NCBI GenBank assembly: GCA_027013265.1
Contig: JALUXQ010000092.1
Span: 1 to 14,371, forward strand
DNA length: 14,371 bases
Direction: 5' to 3'
From: Campylobacteraceae bacterium
GTDB taxonomy: Bacteria > Campylobacterota > Campylobacteria > Campylobacterales > Sulfurospirillaceae
Shown piece after piece: positions 7,179 through 13,744 of the stretch. Both the position numbers and the translations under genes were made by a program. Under the pieces are notes generated by a model. It was not told the origin of the DNA. It did no database searches and saw nothing but the letters and a program-made list of their open reading frames with translations. The stretch's first letter is position 1, and the number at the start of each line of letters is the position of its first letter.

Positions 7179-8284
7179 TAAGAATCTTTTTTTAGATAGT
7201 CATTTATAGTGTCAACAATAAATTTTGTCTCACTTAAACTTTGCACACCACTTATAGGTAAGCTTAGCACTTCATTATGTATGCTTTTGCTTATAGGATA
7301 ATTTTCGTTGCTCCACTCTTGATAAGCCATTTGTTTATGTGCTGGAATCGGATAGTGAATAAGTGTTTGGATGCCTTTATTGAGCAAATATTTTTGCAAC
7401 TCTTCTCTTTTCGTAGTCCGTATCACAAACAGATGCCAGACACTGTCTGTAGTGATAGTTGGCAAAATAATATTGTCATTATCTATATTTTCAAGATAGT
7501 ATTTTGCTATATTTTTTCTTTTTTTTATCTCACCATCTAAGTATCTAAGTTTAACTCTAAGCATTGCAGCTTGGATCTCATCAAGACGACTATTGACCCC
7601 TTTGTATTGGTTTTTATATTTTTTGTGGCTTCCATAGTTGCCTAATGCTCTGATGGTTTTGGCTAGTATCTTATCATTTGTTGTAACTGCCCCTCCATCA
7701 CCCAATGCACCAAGGTTTTTACCAGGATAAAAGCTAAATCCACTTGCATCACCTAAGTTTCCACTTCTCTTGTCTCGATAATACGCGCCATGAGATTGAG
7801 CTGAATCTTCTATAACTTTTAAATTATATTTTTTTGCAAGATTATTAATGCTGTCCATATCACAAGTTTGGCCATACAGGTGAACAGGCATAATAGCTTT
7901 TGTTTTTTCTGTAATTTTTTCTTCAATTTTTTTAGGCTCTATTAAGTAAGTTGCTAAATCAGGTTCTACTAAAATTGGCATTAGATTATTTTCTGATATT
8001 GCTAAAATAGAAGCTATGTAGGTATTTGATGGGACTATTACCTCATCTGCATCAGAGATAATACCCAATTCTTTATATGCTCTTAAAATTAAAGTTAACG
8101 CATCTAAACCATTAGCTACACCGATAGCATATTTAGTTCCGCAATATTGAGCAAACTCTTTTTCAAACTCTCTACACTCGCCTCCTTGAATATACCAGCC
8201 ACTGTCTATCACATTTGCACAAGCATCAACAAGTTCTTGTCTGTGTTGAGCATTTATATTTTTTAAATCTAAAAATGGAATCAT
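7178..8284 (-). CDS. fdtB: dTDP-3-oxo-6-deoxyhexose aminotransferase (FdtB/QdtB type, DegT/DnrJ/EryC1 family)
   Basis: A 368-residue PLP-dependent sugar aminotransferase. Family landmarks are present in order: SGWYIQGGE near the N-terminus, VANGLDAL (57-64), PVHLYGQ (133-139), IEDSAQSHGA (158-167, with D160 contacting the PLP ring nitrogen) and FYPGKNLGALGDGGA, where K189 forms the Schiff base. It should use L-glutamate to aminate C3 of the dTDP-3-keto sugar made by the adjacent ketoisomerase, giving dTDP-3-amino-3,6-dideoxy-galactose or -glucose. It lies just after the acetyltransferase gene (4 bp ATGA overlap), which completes a rmlA-rmlB-isomerase-acetyltransferase-aminotransferase cassette. 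Galacto versus gluco product depends on the isomerase and is not settled. A C4 aminotransferase of the same family is less likely because a FdtA-type isomerase is next to it. Confidence 0.88.
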   Translation of the reverse strand: MIPFLDLKNINAQHRQELVDACANVIDSGWYIQGGECREFEKEFAQYCGTKYAIGVANGLDALTLILRAYKELGIISDADEVIVPSNTYIASILAISENNLMPILVEPDLATYLIEPKKIEEKITEKTKAIMPVHLYGQTCDMDSINNLAKKYNLKVIEDSAQSHGAYYRDKRSGNLGDASGFSFYPGKNLGALGDGGAVTTNDKILAKTIRALGNYGSHKKYKNQYKGVNSRLDEIQAAMLRVKLRYLDGEIKKRKNIAKYYLENIDNDNIILPTITTDSVWHLFVIRTTKREELQKYLLNKGIQTLIHYPIPAHKQMAYQEWSNENYPISKSIHNEVLSLPISGVQSLSETKFIVDTINDYLKKDS

Positions 8285-8796
8285 TTAATTTTCTCTTTAC
8301 ACTTGGTACAAACAAAGGTTTTATCACATTTGTTACCACAACTACATACATACCCTTTTTTGATAGCTGGATTTCCATACCATAATTCATGGCTCATAAT
8401 ATCTTTTGTCACAACACTTCCTGCGCCTATCATTGCATATTTACCAATTGTTATTCCACCCACTATAGTACTGTTTGCACCAATAGAGGCTCCTTTTTTT
8501 ATTGTTGTTTGTAAAAACTCTTTTGGATGTTGTCTACTGCGGGGTGCAAAATCATTTGTAAAAGTAACATTTGGACCTATAAATACATTATCTTCCAAAA
8601 CAACTCCATCCCAAATTTGCACACCGCTTTTTACGGTTACATTATCTCCGATATGAACATCATTTTCGATAAAAACATTTGCATTAATATTGCAGTTTTG
8701 TCCAATCGTGGCACCTTTTAAAATAACACAATACTGCCAAATTTTTGTGCCATATCCAATTTTGTCTGAATGCACATCTGATAACCTATGAATCAT
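8281..8796 (-). CDS. fdtC: dTDP-3-amino-3,6-dideoxyhexose N-acetyltransferase (FdtC-like, left-handed beta-helix)
   Basis: A 171-residue hexapeptide-repeat acyltransferase. Isoleucine/valine-rich hexapeptides run through residues 11-80 and again 100-130, forming a left-handed beta-helix. They are interrupted by TNDFAPRSRQH (80-90), the loop that holds catalytic and substrate residues in WbpD/WlbB/FdtC relatives. IGAGSVVTKDI (123-133) and WYGNPA (139-144) close the helix and bind acetyl-CoA. A cysteine-rich tail follows (C151, C153, C157, C163, C166), looking like a small zinc ribbon. It should transfer acetyl from acetyl-CoA to the C3 amine made by the neighbouring aminotransferase, acting as a trimer in the cytoplasm. 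It overlaps the isomerase gene by one base (TAATG) and the aminotransferase gene by four. The exact substrate is inferred from the cassette. Confidence 0.82.
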   Translation of the reverse strand: MIHRLSDVHSDKIGYGTKIWQYCVILKGATIGQNCNINANVFIENDVHIGDNVTVKSGVQIWDGVVLEDNVFIGPNVTFTNDFAPRSRQHPKEFLQTTIKKGASIGANSTIVGGITIGKYAMIGAGSVVTKDIMSHELWYGNPAIKKGYVCSCGNKCDKTFVCTKCKEKIK

Positions 8797-9191
8797 TACT
8801 GTATCACTTTTAAAAATTTATCATAATCTCTTATGTAATCACGCTCATCATAAAATTCATCTGCTAAAACCATCAAAATACAATCATCTGAAAAATCATA
8901 CATTTCACGCCAAATCATATCTTCTATAAGTAAACCTTTACTTGGTTTGTCTAGGCATATACTCTCTCTTGTCTTCCCATTATCTAGTAAAAATTTGCAA
9001 CTTCCATTTACACAAACGGCAATCTGCTTCAGGTGCTTATGTGCATGAAAACCTCTTTGAACTCCATTTTTTGTTCCGTAGATATAATAGACTCTTTTGA
9101 TCTCAAAAGGAATATTTTTATGCTCTTCTAAAGAGATTAAAGAGCCTCTCTCGTCACCTAATATTTTAAAATCAATTATTTTAATTTGCAT
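8796..9191 (-). CDS. fdtA: dTDP-4-oxo-6-deoxyglucose 3,4-ketoisomerase (FdtA/QdtA, WxcM-like cupin)
   Basis: 131 residues, the normal length for this family. KRVYYIYGTKNGVQRGFHAH (32-51) contains the histidine-bearing RGFHAHKHLKQ segment typical of FdtA/QdtA cupins. DEFYDERDYIRDYDKF near the end is also characteristic. The enzyme moves the keto group of the RmlB product from C4 to C3, setting up C3 amination. FdtA inverts C4 (galacto product), while QdtA keeps it (gluco product). As I recall, the published specificity positions are Arg/His in FdtA and Tyr/Arg in QdtA. Here the first is ERG (R15, FdtA-like) and the second is WREM (R95, QdtA-like), so the stereochemistry is undecided and the symbol is provisional. 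It overlaps rmlB by 11 bp. Confidence 0.87.
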   Translation of the reverse strand: MQIKIIDFKILGDERGSLISLEEHKNIPFEIKRVYYIYGTKNGVQRGFHAHKHLKQIAVCVNGSCKFLLDNGKTRESICLDKPSKGLLIEDMIWREMYDFSDDCILMVLADEFYDERDYIRDYDKFLKVIQ

Positions 9192-10221
9192 TATATTTCT
9201 TTAAATACCACTCAATAGTTTTAATGATGCCAGTGTCAAAATTTTCATCAGCTTTCCATCCAAGTTCATTCTCTAGTTTTGTGGCATCTATTGCATATCT
9301 TCTATCGTGTCCAGCTCTATCTTTTACAAAAGTTATAAGTTTTTTATAGCTTTTGTTATCTTGTCGTGGAACTTTTTCATCTAAAATTGATGTAATAGTA
9401 TCTGCAATTTGAAGATTTGTTCTCTCATTTCTTCCACCTATATTGTAGGTATGGGCTATTCTTCCGTTATGATATACTATGTCTATCCCCTTGCAATGAT
9501 CCAACACATACAACCAATCTCTAATATTCTTGCCATCACCATAAATCGGAATCAATTCGTTGTTTAAGGCTTTTTTGATAATAGTAGGAATTAGTTTCTC
9601 GTCATGTTGTTTTGGTCCGTAATTATTCGAACAGTTGGTAATAACTGTATCTATCCCATATGTTTTATTATATGCTTTTATTATCATGTCGCTAGATGCT
9701 TTAGAGGCAGAATATGGAGAGTTTGGAGCATATGGTGTTGACTCGGTGAATAAATTATTTGGATTATCACATAGTGTTCCATATACCTCGTCTGTTGATA
9801 TATGATGAAACCTACAGTTTTTATAATCAGTTTTGTAATGAAAAGGTTTATCCATCCAATATTTATATGCCACATCTATCAAAGTAAAAGTTCCATTTAT
9901 GTTTGTTTTTATAAATACGCCAGGGTTTTGAATAGAGTTATCTACATGCGATTCTGCTGCAAAGTGGATAACACCTCTTATGTCATATTTGTTAAAGATA
10001 AATTCTATAAGTTCTCTATTGGAAATATCACCTTTTATGAATTTATATCTAGGATTCTCTTGGCACTCTCTTAAATTATCTAAATTACCCGCATATGTTA
10101 GAAGGTCTATATTTACCAGGTTATATTCAGAATATTTATCTAAAAAATATGACACAAAGTTTGAGCCTATAAACCCTGCACACCCTGTTACTAGTATCGT
10201 TTTATTATTTTTGTTAAGCAC
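9181..10221 (-). CDS. rmlB: dTDP-glucose 4,6-dehydratase
   Basis: 346 residues, full length for RmlB. This short-chain dehydrogenase-fold enzyme converts dTDP-glucose to dTDP-4-keto-6-deoxyglucose with bound NAD. Visible motifs are the NAD loop TGCAGFIGSNF (12-22), HFAAESHVDNSI (86-97), the catalytic STDEVYG (T143, D144, E145), and YSASK (Y170, K174). NNYGP and RDWLYV follow, as in characterised RmlB proteins. The start is GTG at 10221, overlapping rmlA by 8 bp and supported by AAGGA five bases before it. Its product is shared by many pathways; here the next gene is a 3,4-ketoisomerase, not rmlC, directing it to a 3-amino sugar. Confidence 0.96.
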   Translation of the reverse strand: MLNKNNKTILVTGCAGFIGSNFVSYFLDKYSEYNLVNIDLLTYAGNLDNLRECQENPRYKFIKGDISNRELIEFIFNKYDIRGVIHFAAESHVDNSIQNPGVFIKTNINGTFTLIDVAYKYWMDKPFHYKTDYKNCRFHHISTDEVYGTLCDNPNNLFTESTPYAPNSPYSASKASSDMIIKAYNKTYGIDTVITNCSNNYGPKQHDEKLIPTIIKKALNNELIPIYGDGKNIRDWLYVLDHCKGIDIVYHNGRIAHTYNIGGRNERTNLQIADTITSILDEKVPRQDNKSYKKLITFVKDRAGHDRRYAIDATKLENELGWKADENFDTGIIKTIEWYLKKYNAN

Positions 10222-11089
10222 TATTTTCCTTGACTAAATCATAAAGATATTTGCCATAGCCATTTTTAGCAAGTGGTTTTGCAATTTCTAAAATCTTCTC
10301 TTTGGTTATCCACTTATTATTGTATGCAATCTCTTCTAGGCAAGCTATTTTATAGCCTTGCCTATGTTCTATAGTCTGTACAAATTGTCCAGCATCTATC
10401 AGACTATCATGTGTTCCCGTGTCAAGCCAAGCAAATCCACGACCAAGAAGCTCGACTCTTAATTGTCCTTTCTTTAGATATGCCTCGTTAATAGAAGTGA
10501 TTTCCAATTCACCCCTATGTGAGGGTTCTATGTTTTTTGCAATTTCTATAACACTATTGTCATAAAAATATAATCCCGTAACTGCAAAGTTTGATTTTGG
10601 ATTATTAGGTTTTTCCTCTATGCTAATTGCTTTTTTATTTTTATCAAATTCGACCACTCCAAATCTCTCGGGGTCTTTGACTTGATAGCCAAATATTGTA
10701 GCACCTTTTTCTATCGAAGCAGCTTTTTGCAATAATGGGGTGAAACCTTGACCATAAAATATATTATCTCCAAGAACCAATGCTATATTATCGTTTCCTA
10801 TGAATTCTTCACCTAAAATAAATGCTTGAGCTAGCCCATCGGGAGATGGCTGAATTTTATACTCTAGTTTTATACCCCAGTCTTTTCCATCTCCTAATAA
10901 TTCTTTAAATTTGTTGTTGTCTTTAGGAGTAGTAATTATTAATATATCTCTAATGCCAGCCAACATTAAAACAGATAAAGGATAATACACCATGGGCTTA
11001 TCATAAATTGGAAGAAGTTGCTTGCAAGTGCTTCTTGTGATTGGATACAGCCTTGTCCCACTTCCTCCTGCTAGGATGATACCCTTCAT
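10214..11089 (-). CDS. rmlA: Glucose-1-phosphate thymidylyltransferase
   Basis: 291 residues, standard RmlA length. It joins dTTP and glucose-1-phosphate to give dTDP-glucose, the first step of the cassette. The N-terminal nucleotide loop LAGGSGTRLYP (6-16) contains R13, K23 lies in CKQLLP, LGDN (106-109) carries the metal-binding D108, and EEKP and LDTGTHDSL match the family. An in-frame ATG at 11155 would add 22 residues that do not resemble RmlA and lie inside the preceding gene. The ATG at 11089 is preferred because it begins directly with the conserved strand and has GGAGAAG upstream. The gene begins 2 bp after the GT9 stop and overlaps rmlB by 8 bp. Confidence 0.96.
   Translation of the reverse strand: MKGIILAGGSGTRLYPITRSTCKQLLPIYDKPMVYYPLSVLMLAGIRDILIITTPKDNNKFKELLGDGKDWGIKLEYKIQPSPDGLAQAFILGEEFIGNDNIALVLGDNIFYGQGFTPLLQKAASIEKGATIFGYQVKDPERFGVVEFDKNKKAISIEEKPNNPKSNFAVTGLYFYDNSVIEIAKNIEPSHRGELEITSINEAYLKKGQLRVELLGRGFAWLDTGTHDSLIDAGQFVQTIEHRQGYKIACLEEIAYNNKWITKEKILEIAKPLAKNGYGKYLYDLVKENSA
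10227..10231 (-). promoter_or_regulatory. Ribosome binding site fixing the rmlB GTG start
   Basis: AAGGA on the minus strand ends 5 nt before the GTG at 10221, inside the last codons of rmlA. No ATG is available between it and the NAD-binding loop, so it supports the GTG start. Confidence 0.55.
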
Positions 11090-11091
11090 AC

Positions 11092-12165
11092 TTACTTCTC
11101 CATAATTTTGTTTATCTCTTGCTTTATGATTTGCATATCCATATCCATCAAACAATCACTTATTTTAGTGCCATTGCAACCATCTTTTCCACAAGGTACA
11201 CAGTCCAAATCTTTTTGTATAACTCTGTGTTTGCCCATGCTTCTTAATCCTCGTCTTGTTATGTATGTTGATTCGTTTAAGTCATTATCCCAAGGCCCCC
11301 AGTGGTCTGCTCCGCTTGGACCGAAAAATGCTAATACTGGTATATCATTTGCTGCACTTATATGCATAATTGCAGTATCTACACCTATAAAAAACCCTGC
11401 TTTTTTATTTAAAACAGCAGTTTGCTTTAAGCTTAACTTTCCTGCTAGATTGATAGGCGTTGTTTCACAATAGTTCAATATAGACGATATTTTATCTAAT
11501 TCTTGTTTTATAGGTGCTGAAGTTAAAACAACCTCTTTATGAAGCTCATTTTTACAAAAATCGATAATCTTAGCCACTATTTTATCGTCGAGGCATTTAA
11601 ATAGCCATCTTGAAACAGGGTGAATATGGATAAAGTCGTTACACACAAGTAGGTTTTCTACTTTTTTTTCATCTTCTTCTTTCCAAAATATTTCTACTTT
11701 TTTGTGCTTTATCTGTTTGTCTAAAACTCTAAGTACATCCAAGTTCATCTCGATAGTATGTCTTAATTCTTGAGGAGGCAGATTGTAATCAAACACACTT
11801 GAGAGAAACTTGCTTTTTTCATTTTTATAGCCTATTTTTATTTTTGCTCCACTTGCCAATGCGAGTTGTGCACCTCTATCGCCACTCGTTAAGTTGATTA
11901 TCATATCGTATTTTTTATTCCTGATTTTTTTTGCAAAACTTATCTCTGCAAATATGCGAAAAAGTCCTTTTTTTGATTTGATATAAGCTCTATCGTAAAT
12001 GATGATTTCATTTATATTTGGATTGTATGTTATCATCTCTTCACACCCTTTGTTGAGTGCTACATCAATTTGTGCATCAGGATAAGCAAGTTTTAGGTTT
12101 GAAAGAAGCGGAGTGATAAGTAGTACATCACCTATGTTTCTAAATTTCATTATTAAAATTTTCAT
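11092..12165 (-). CDS. waaQ: Heptosyltransferase III-like GT9 (WaaQ type)
   Basis: 357 residues, GT9 fold. The acceptor loop FRNIGDVLLITPL carries D13, the probable base. HPVSRWLFKCLDD (182-194) has the W-x-F-K form I associate with WaaQ, with K190 matching the ADP-heptose phosphate ligand. GVDTAIMHISAAND (261-274) is the donor site (D263, H268), followed by FGPSGADHWGPW (281-292), whose W-x-P-W is also WaaQ-like. A four-cysteine tail (C322, C325, C330, C338) follows. WaaQ adds a side-branch heptose to HepII of the inner core. Here the acceptor is inferred, not known; a WaaF-like role is the main alternative, since no separate waaF is in view. The gene overlaps the GT2 gene by ATGA. Confidence 0.84.
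   Translation of the reverse strand: MKILIMKFRNIGDVLLITPLLSNLKLAYPDAQIDVALNKGCEEMITYNPNINEIIIYDRAYIKSKKGLFRIFAEISFAKKIRNKKYDMIINLTSGDRGAQLALASGAKIKIGYKNEKSKFLSSVFDYNLPPQELRHTIEMNLDVLRVLDKQIKHKKVEIFWKEEDEKKVENLLVCNDFIHIHPVSRWLFKCLDDKIVAKIIDFCKNELHKEVVLTSAPIKQELDKISSILNYCETTPINLAGKLSLKQTAVLNKKAGFFIGVDTAIMHISAANDIPVLAFFGPSGADHWGPWDNDLNESTYITRRGLRSMGKHRVIQKDLDCVPCGKDGCNGTKISDCLMDMDMQIIKQEINKIMEK
11098..11101 (-). promoter_or_regulatory. Ribosome binding site of rmlA
   Basis: GGAG (within GGAGAAG) on the minus strand lies 8 nt before the ATG at 11089, inside the end of the WaaQ-like gene. It selects this start over the in-frame ATG at 11155. Confidence 0.55.
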
Positions 12166-12854
12166 TTAACATACTTCCAAAATGTGTATTGCGCATAGAG
12201 TTTTGCTACCACAAATCCTCTCCAGCCCTCTAAAAAGCCTAGTCTTAAAAAATAGATTTTAAAAAATGTCCAGTATGGATTAAATATGGCTTTTACAATT
12301 CTATTTTTTGAATTTAAACTAGAGTATCTATTTTGTTTAGTTATAAACTCTTCTATATTTTCATAAGCAAAATGCAACATATGATTGTTTAGTATAGCAG
12401 TTTTTTCTTTAGTCTCTACTTTCTCGTGTACCTTATCTTCACTAAATCTTGCAAAGTTTTTATCAAACAGTCTTAGCGTGGCATCGGGATAGAGTCCACA
12501 GTGTCTTATGGGTTTCCCAAAAAAGTAGTTGAGTCTAGGTATAAAATAGGCTTTGCATGCAAAGTCTAAATTTAAGATTTCATCTTTTAACTCATCCGTT
12601 ATGATTTCATCACTATCAAGAATAAAAACCCAGTCGTTTGAGCAAGCCTCAACTCCAGCTTGTTTTTGCTTTCCAAATCCAATCCAATCTTGATGGACGA
12701 TTTTGACATTATTAAATTTTTGAGCTATTTGTAGCGTCGCATCGCTTGAGCCTGAGTCGATTAAAACAACTTCATCAGCAAATAGTGTTGAATTAAGAAC
12801 TTTAGTAAGGTATCTTTGTGAATTAAAAGTTAATATAACTATAGAGAGTCTCAC
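12162..12854 (-). CDS. Glycosyltransferase family 2, WaaE/KdtX-like core transferase
   Basis: 230 residues. The N-terminus SIVILTFNSQRYL is the GT2/GT-A start, LIDSGSSDAT (31-40) contains the nucleotide-binding D33, and FILDSDEII (77-85) holds the metal-binding D-S-D (D80, D82). The later block ARFSEDKVHEKVE (135-147), with the VHE element, is typical of the WaaE/KdtX group (LPS core beta-1,4-glucosyltransferase in enterics). It probably adds a hexose to HepI of the inner core from a UDP-sugar in the cytoplasm; the sugar is inferred. Translation starts at GTG, forming a GTGA overlap with the htrB stop. No better ATG exists upstream of the conserved first strand. Confidence 0.87.
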   Translation of the reverse strand: MRLSIVILTFNSQRYLTKVLNSTLFADEVVLIDSGSSDATLQIAQKFNNVKIVHQDWIGFGKQKQAGVEACSNDWVFILDSDEIITDELKDEILNLDFACKAYFIPRLNYFFGKPIRHCGLYPDATLRLFDKNFARFSEDKVHEKVETKEKTAILNNHMLHFAYENIEEFITKQNRYSSLNSKNRIVKAIFNPYWTFFKIYFLRLGFLEGWRGFVVAKLYAQYTFWKYVK

Positions 12855-13744
12855 TTGTACAGTTCCTCATATTGATTTTTCCATCTTCTGTGCAACCAAA
12901 ACCATTCTTCTGGTTTTGCTTCAATCACTTTTTGTGTTATATCGGCTTGCAATTGTACACTTTTTTTTATATCTTTTTCGTTATCTTCTGTTTTTTCAGT
13001 TATGATTGGCTTGAAAAAAGTTATATCATATGATTTGTTGTTATTTGTTGTTATGAAAGCTGGTACTATCGCTGCTCCAGTTTTTCTTGCTATTAGGGCG
13101 GCTGATGGAGTGTGGCGGGCTAGTTTATCAAAAAAGCTTATCAAAATCCCCTCTTTATCACTTGTGTTTTGATCTACCAGAAGACCTATATTTTCTCCGC
13201 TCCTAAGCGCTTTTAACAGTCCTCTGATGGCTCCCGTTTTTTCTAGCATGTGAACATTAAATTGATTTCTGTTTTTTTGCAAAATCTCATTCATCTTTTG
13301 TGAGTCTAGGTTTCGTCCAACTCCCCAAAGTTTTCCATATAGTGCACCCATGCAAAGGGGTAGCAACTCCCAATTTCCATAGTGTGCTGTTAAAAAGATA
13401 ACGCCTTTTCCATCTTTCTTGATATCTGTATAGAAATGCTCATTGTGAATTGTTACTTTTTGAAGAAGTTTCTCTTTTGTGGTGTTTTGATTTTCTACAA
13501 AATCTCTCATGTTGTAAAGCAGGTTTTTATAGCACTTTTTTACAATTCGTTTTTTTTCTTTTTTGTTCATTTTATCGCCATAAGCCAAGTCAAGGTTTAC
13601 TTTTGCTATCTTTTTGTGACGAGTATCAAATCTATATGCTAAAAATGCAAAAAAGTTTAATATAGCATCAGTTATAAATCTAGGTGTGTATTTAACCAGT
13701 AAAACAAATAATTTAAATAAAAATAGATATATGTCATCTAGCAT
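12851..13744 (-). CDS. htrB: Lipid A late acyltransferase (HtrB/LpxL family, waaM)
   Basis: 297 residues from the ATG at 13744. This LpxL/HtrB-type enzyme transfers an acyl chain from acyl-ACP to a Kdo-lipid A precursor at the inner membrane. A hydrophobic N-terminal segment (5-37) is the membrane anchor. The catalytic H-x4-E is TAHYGNWE (H121, E126). Downstream blocks include GRNLDSQKMNEIL, GENIGLLVDQNTSDKEGI and ARHTPSAALIARKTGAAIVP, all characteristic. An upstream in-frame ATG at 13801 would add 19 residues from within waaC that are unlike the family, so the later start is preferred; it still overlaps waaC by 7 bp. The waaC-htrB pairing is known from Campylobacter LOS loci. Confidence 0.94.
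   Translation of the reverse strand: MLDDIYLFLFKLFVLLVKYTPRFITDAILNFFAFLAYRFDTRHKKIAKVNLDLAYGDKMNKKEKKRIVKKCYKNLLYNMRDFVENQNTTKEKLLQKVTIHNEHFYTDIKKDGKGVIFLTAHYGNWELLPLCMGALYGKLWGVGRNLDSQKMNEILQKNRNQFNVHMLEKTGAIRGLLKALRSGENIGLLVDQNTSDKEGILISFFDKLARHTPSAALIARKTGAAIVPAFITTNNNKSYDITFFKPIITEKTEDNEKDIKKSVQLQADITQKVIEAKPEEWFWLHRRWKNQYEELYK

Noticed and set aside
8303..8656. Plus-strand open frame of 117 codons
   Set aside because: Antisense to the hexapeptide acetyltransferase; its hydrophobic look mirrors the repeated Ile/Gly codons on the other strand.
9181..11089. dTDP-rhamnose cassette
   Set aside because: Only rmlA and rmlB are present. The following genes are a 3,4-ketoisomerase, an acetyltransferase and an aminotransferase, with no rmlC or rmlD in the window.
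11090..11155. Longer N-terminus for RmlA starting at 11155
   Set aside because: The extra 22 residues lie inside the WaaQ-like gene and are absent from RmlA proteins; GGAGAAG precedes the ATG at 11089.
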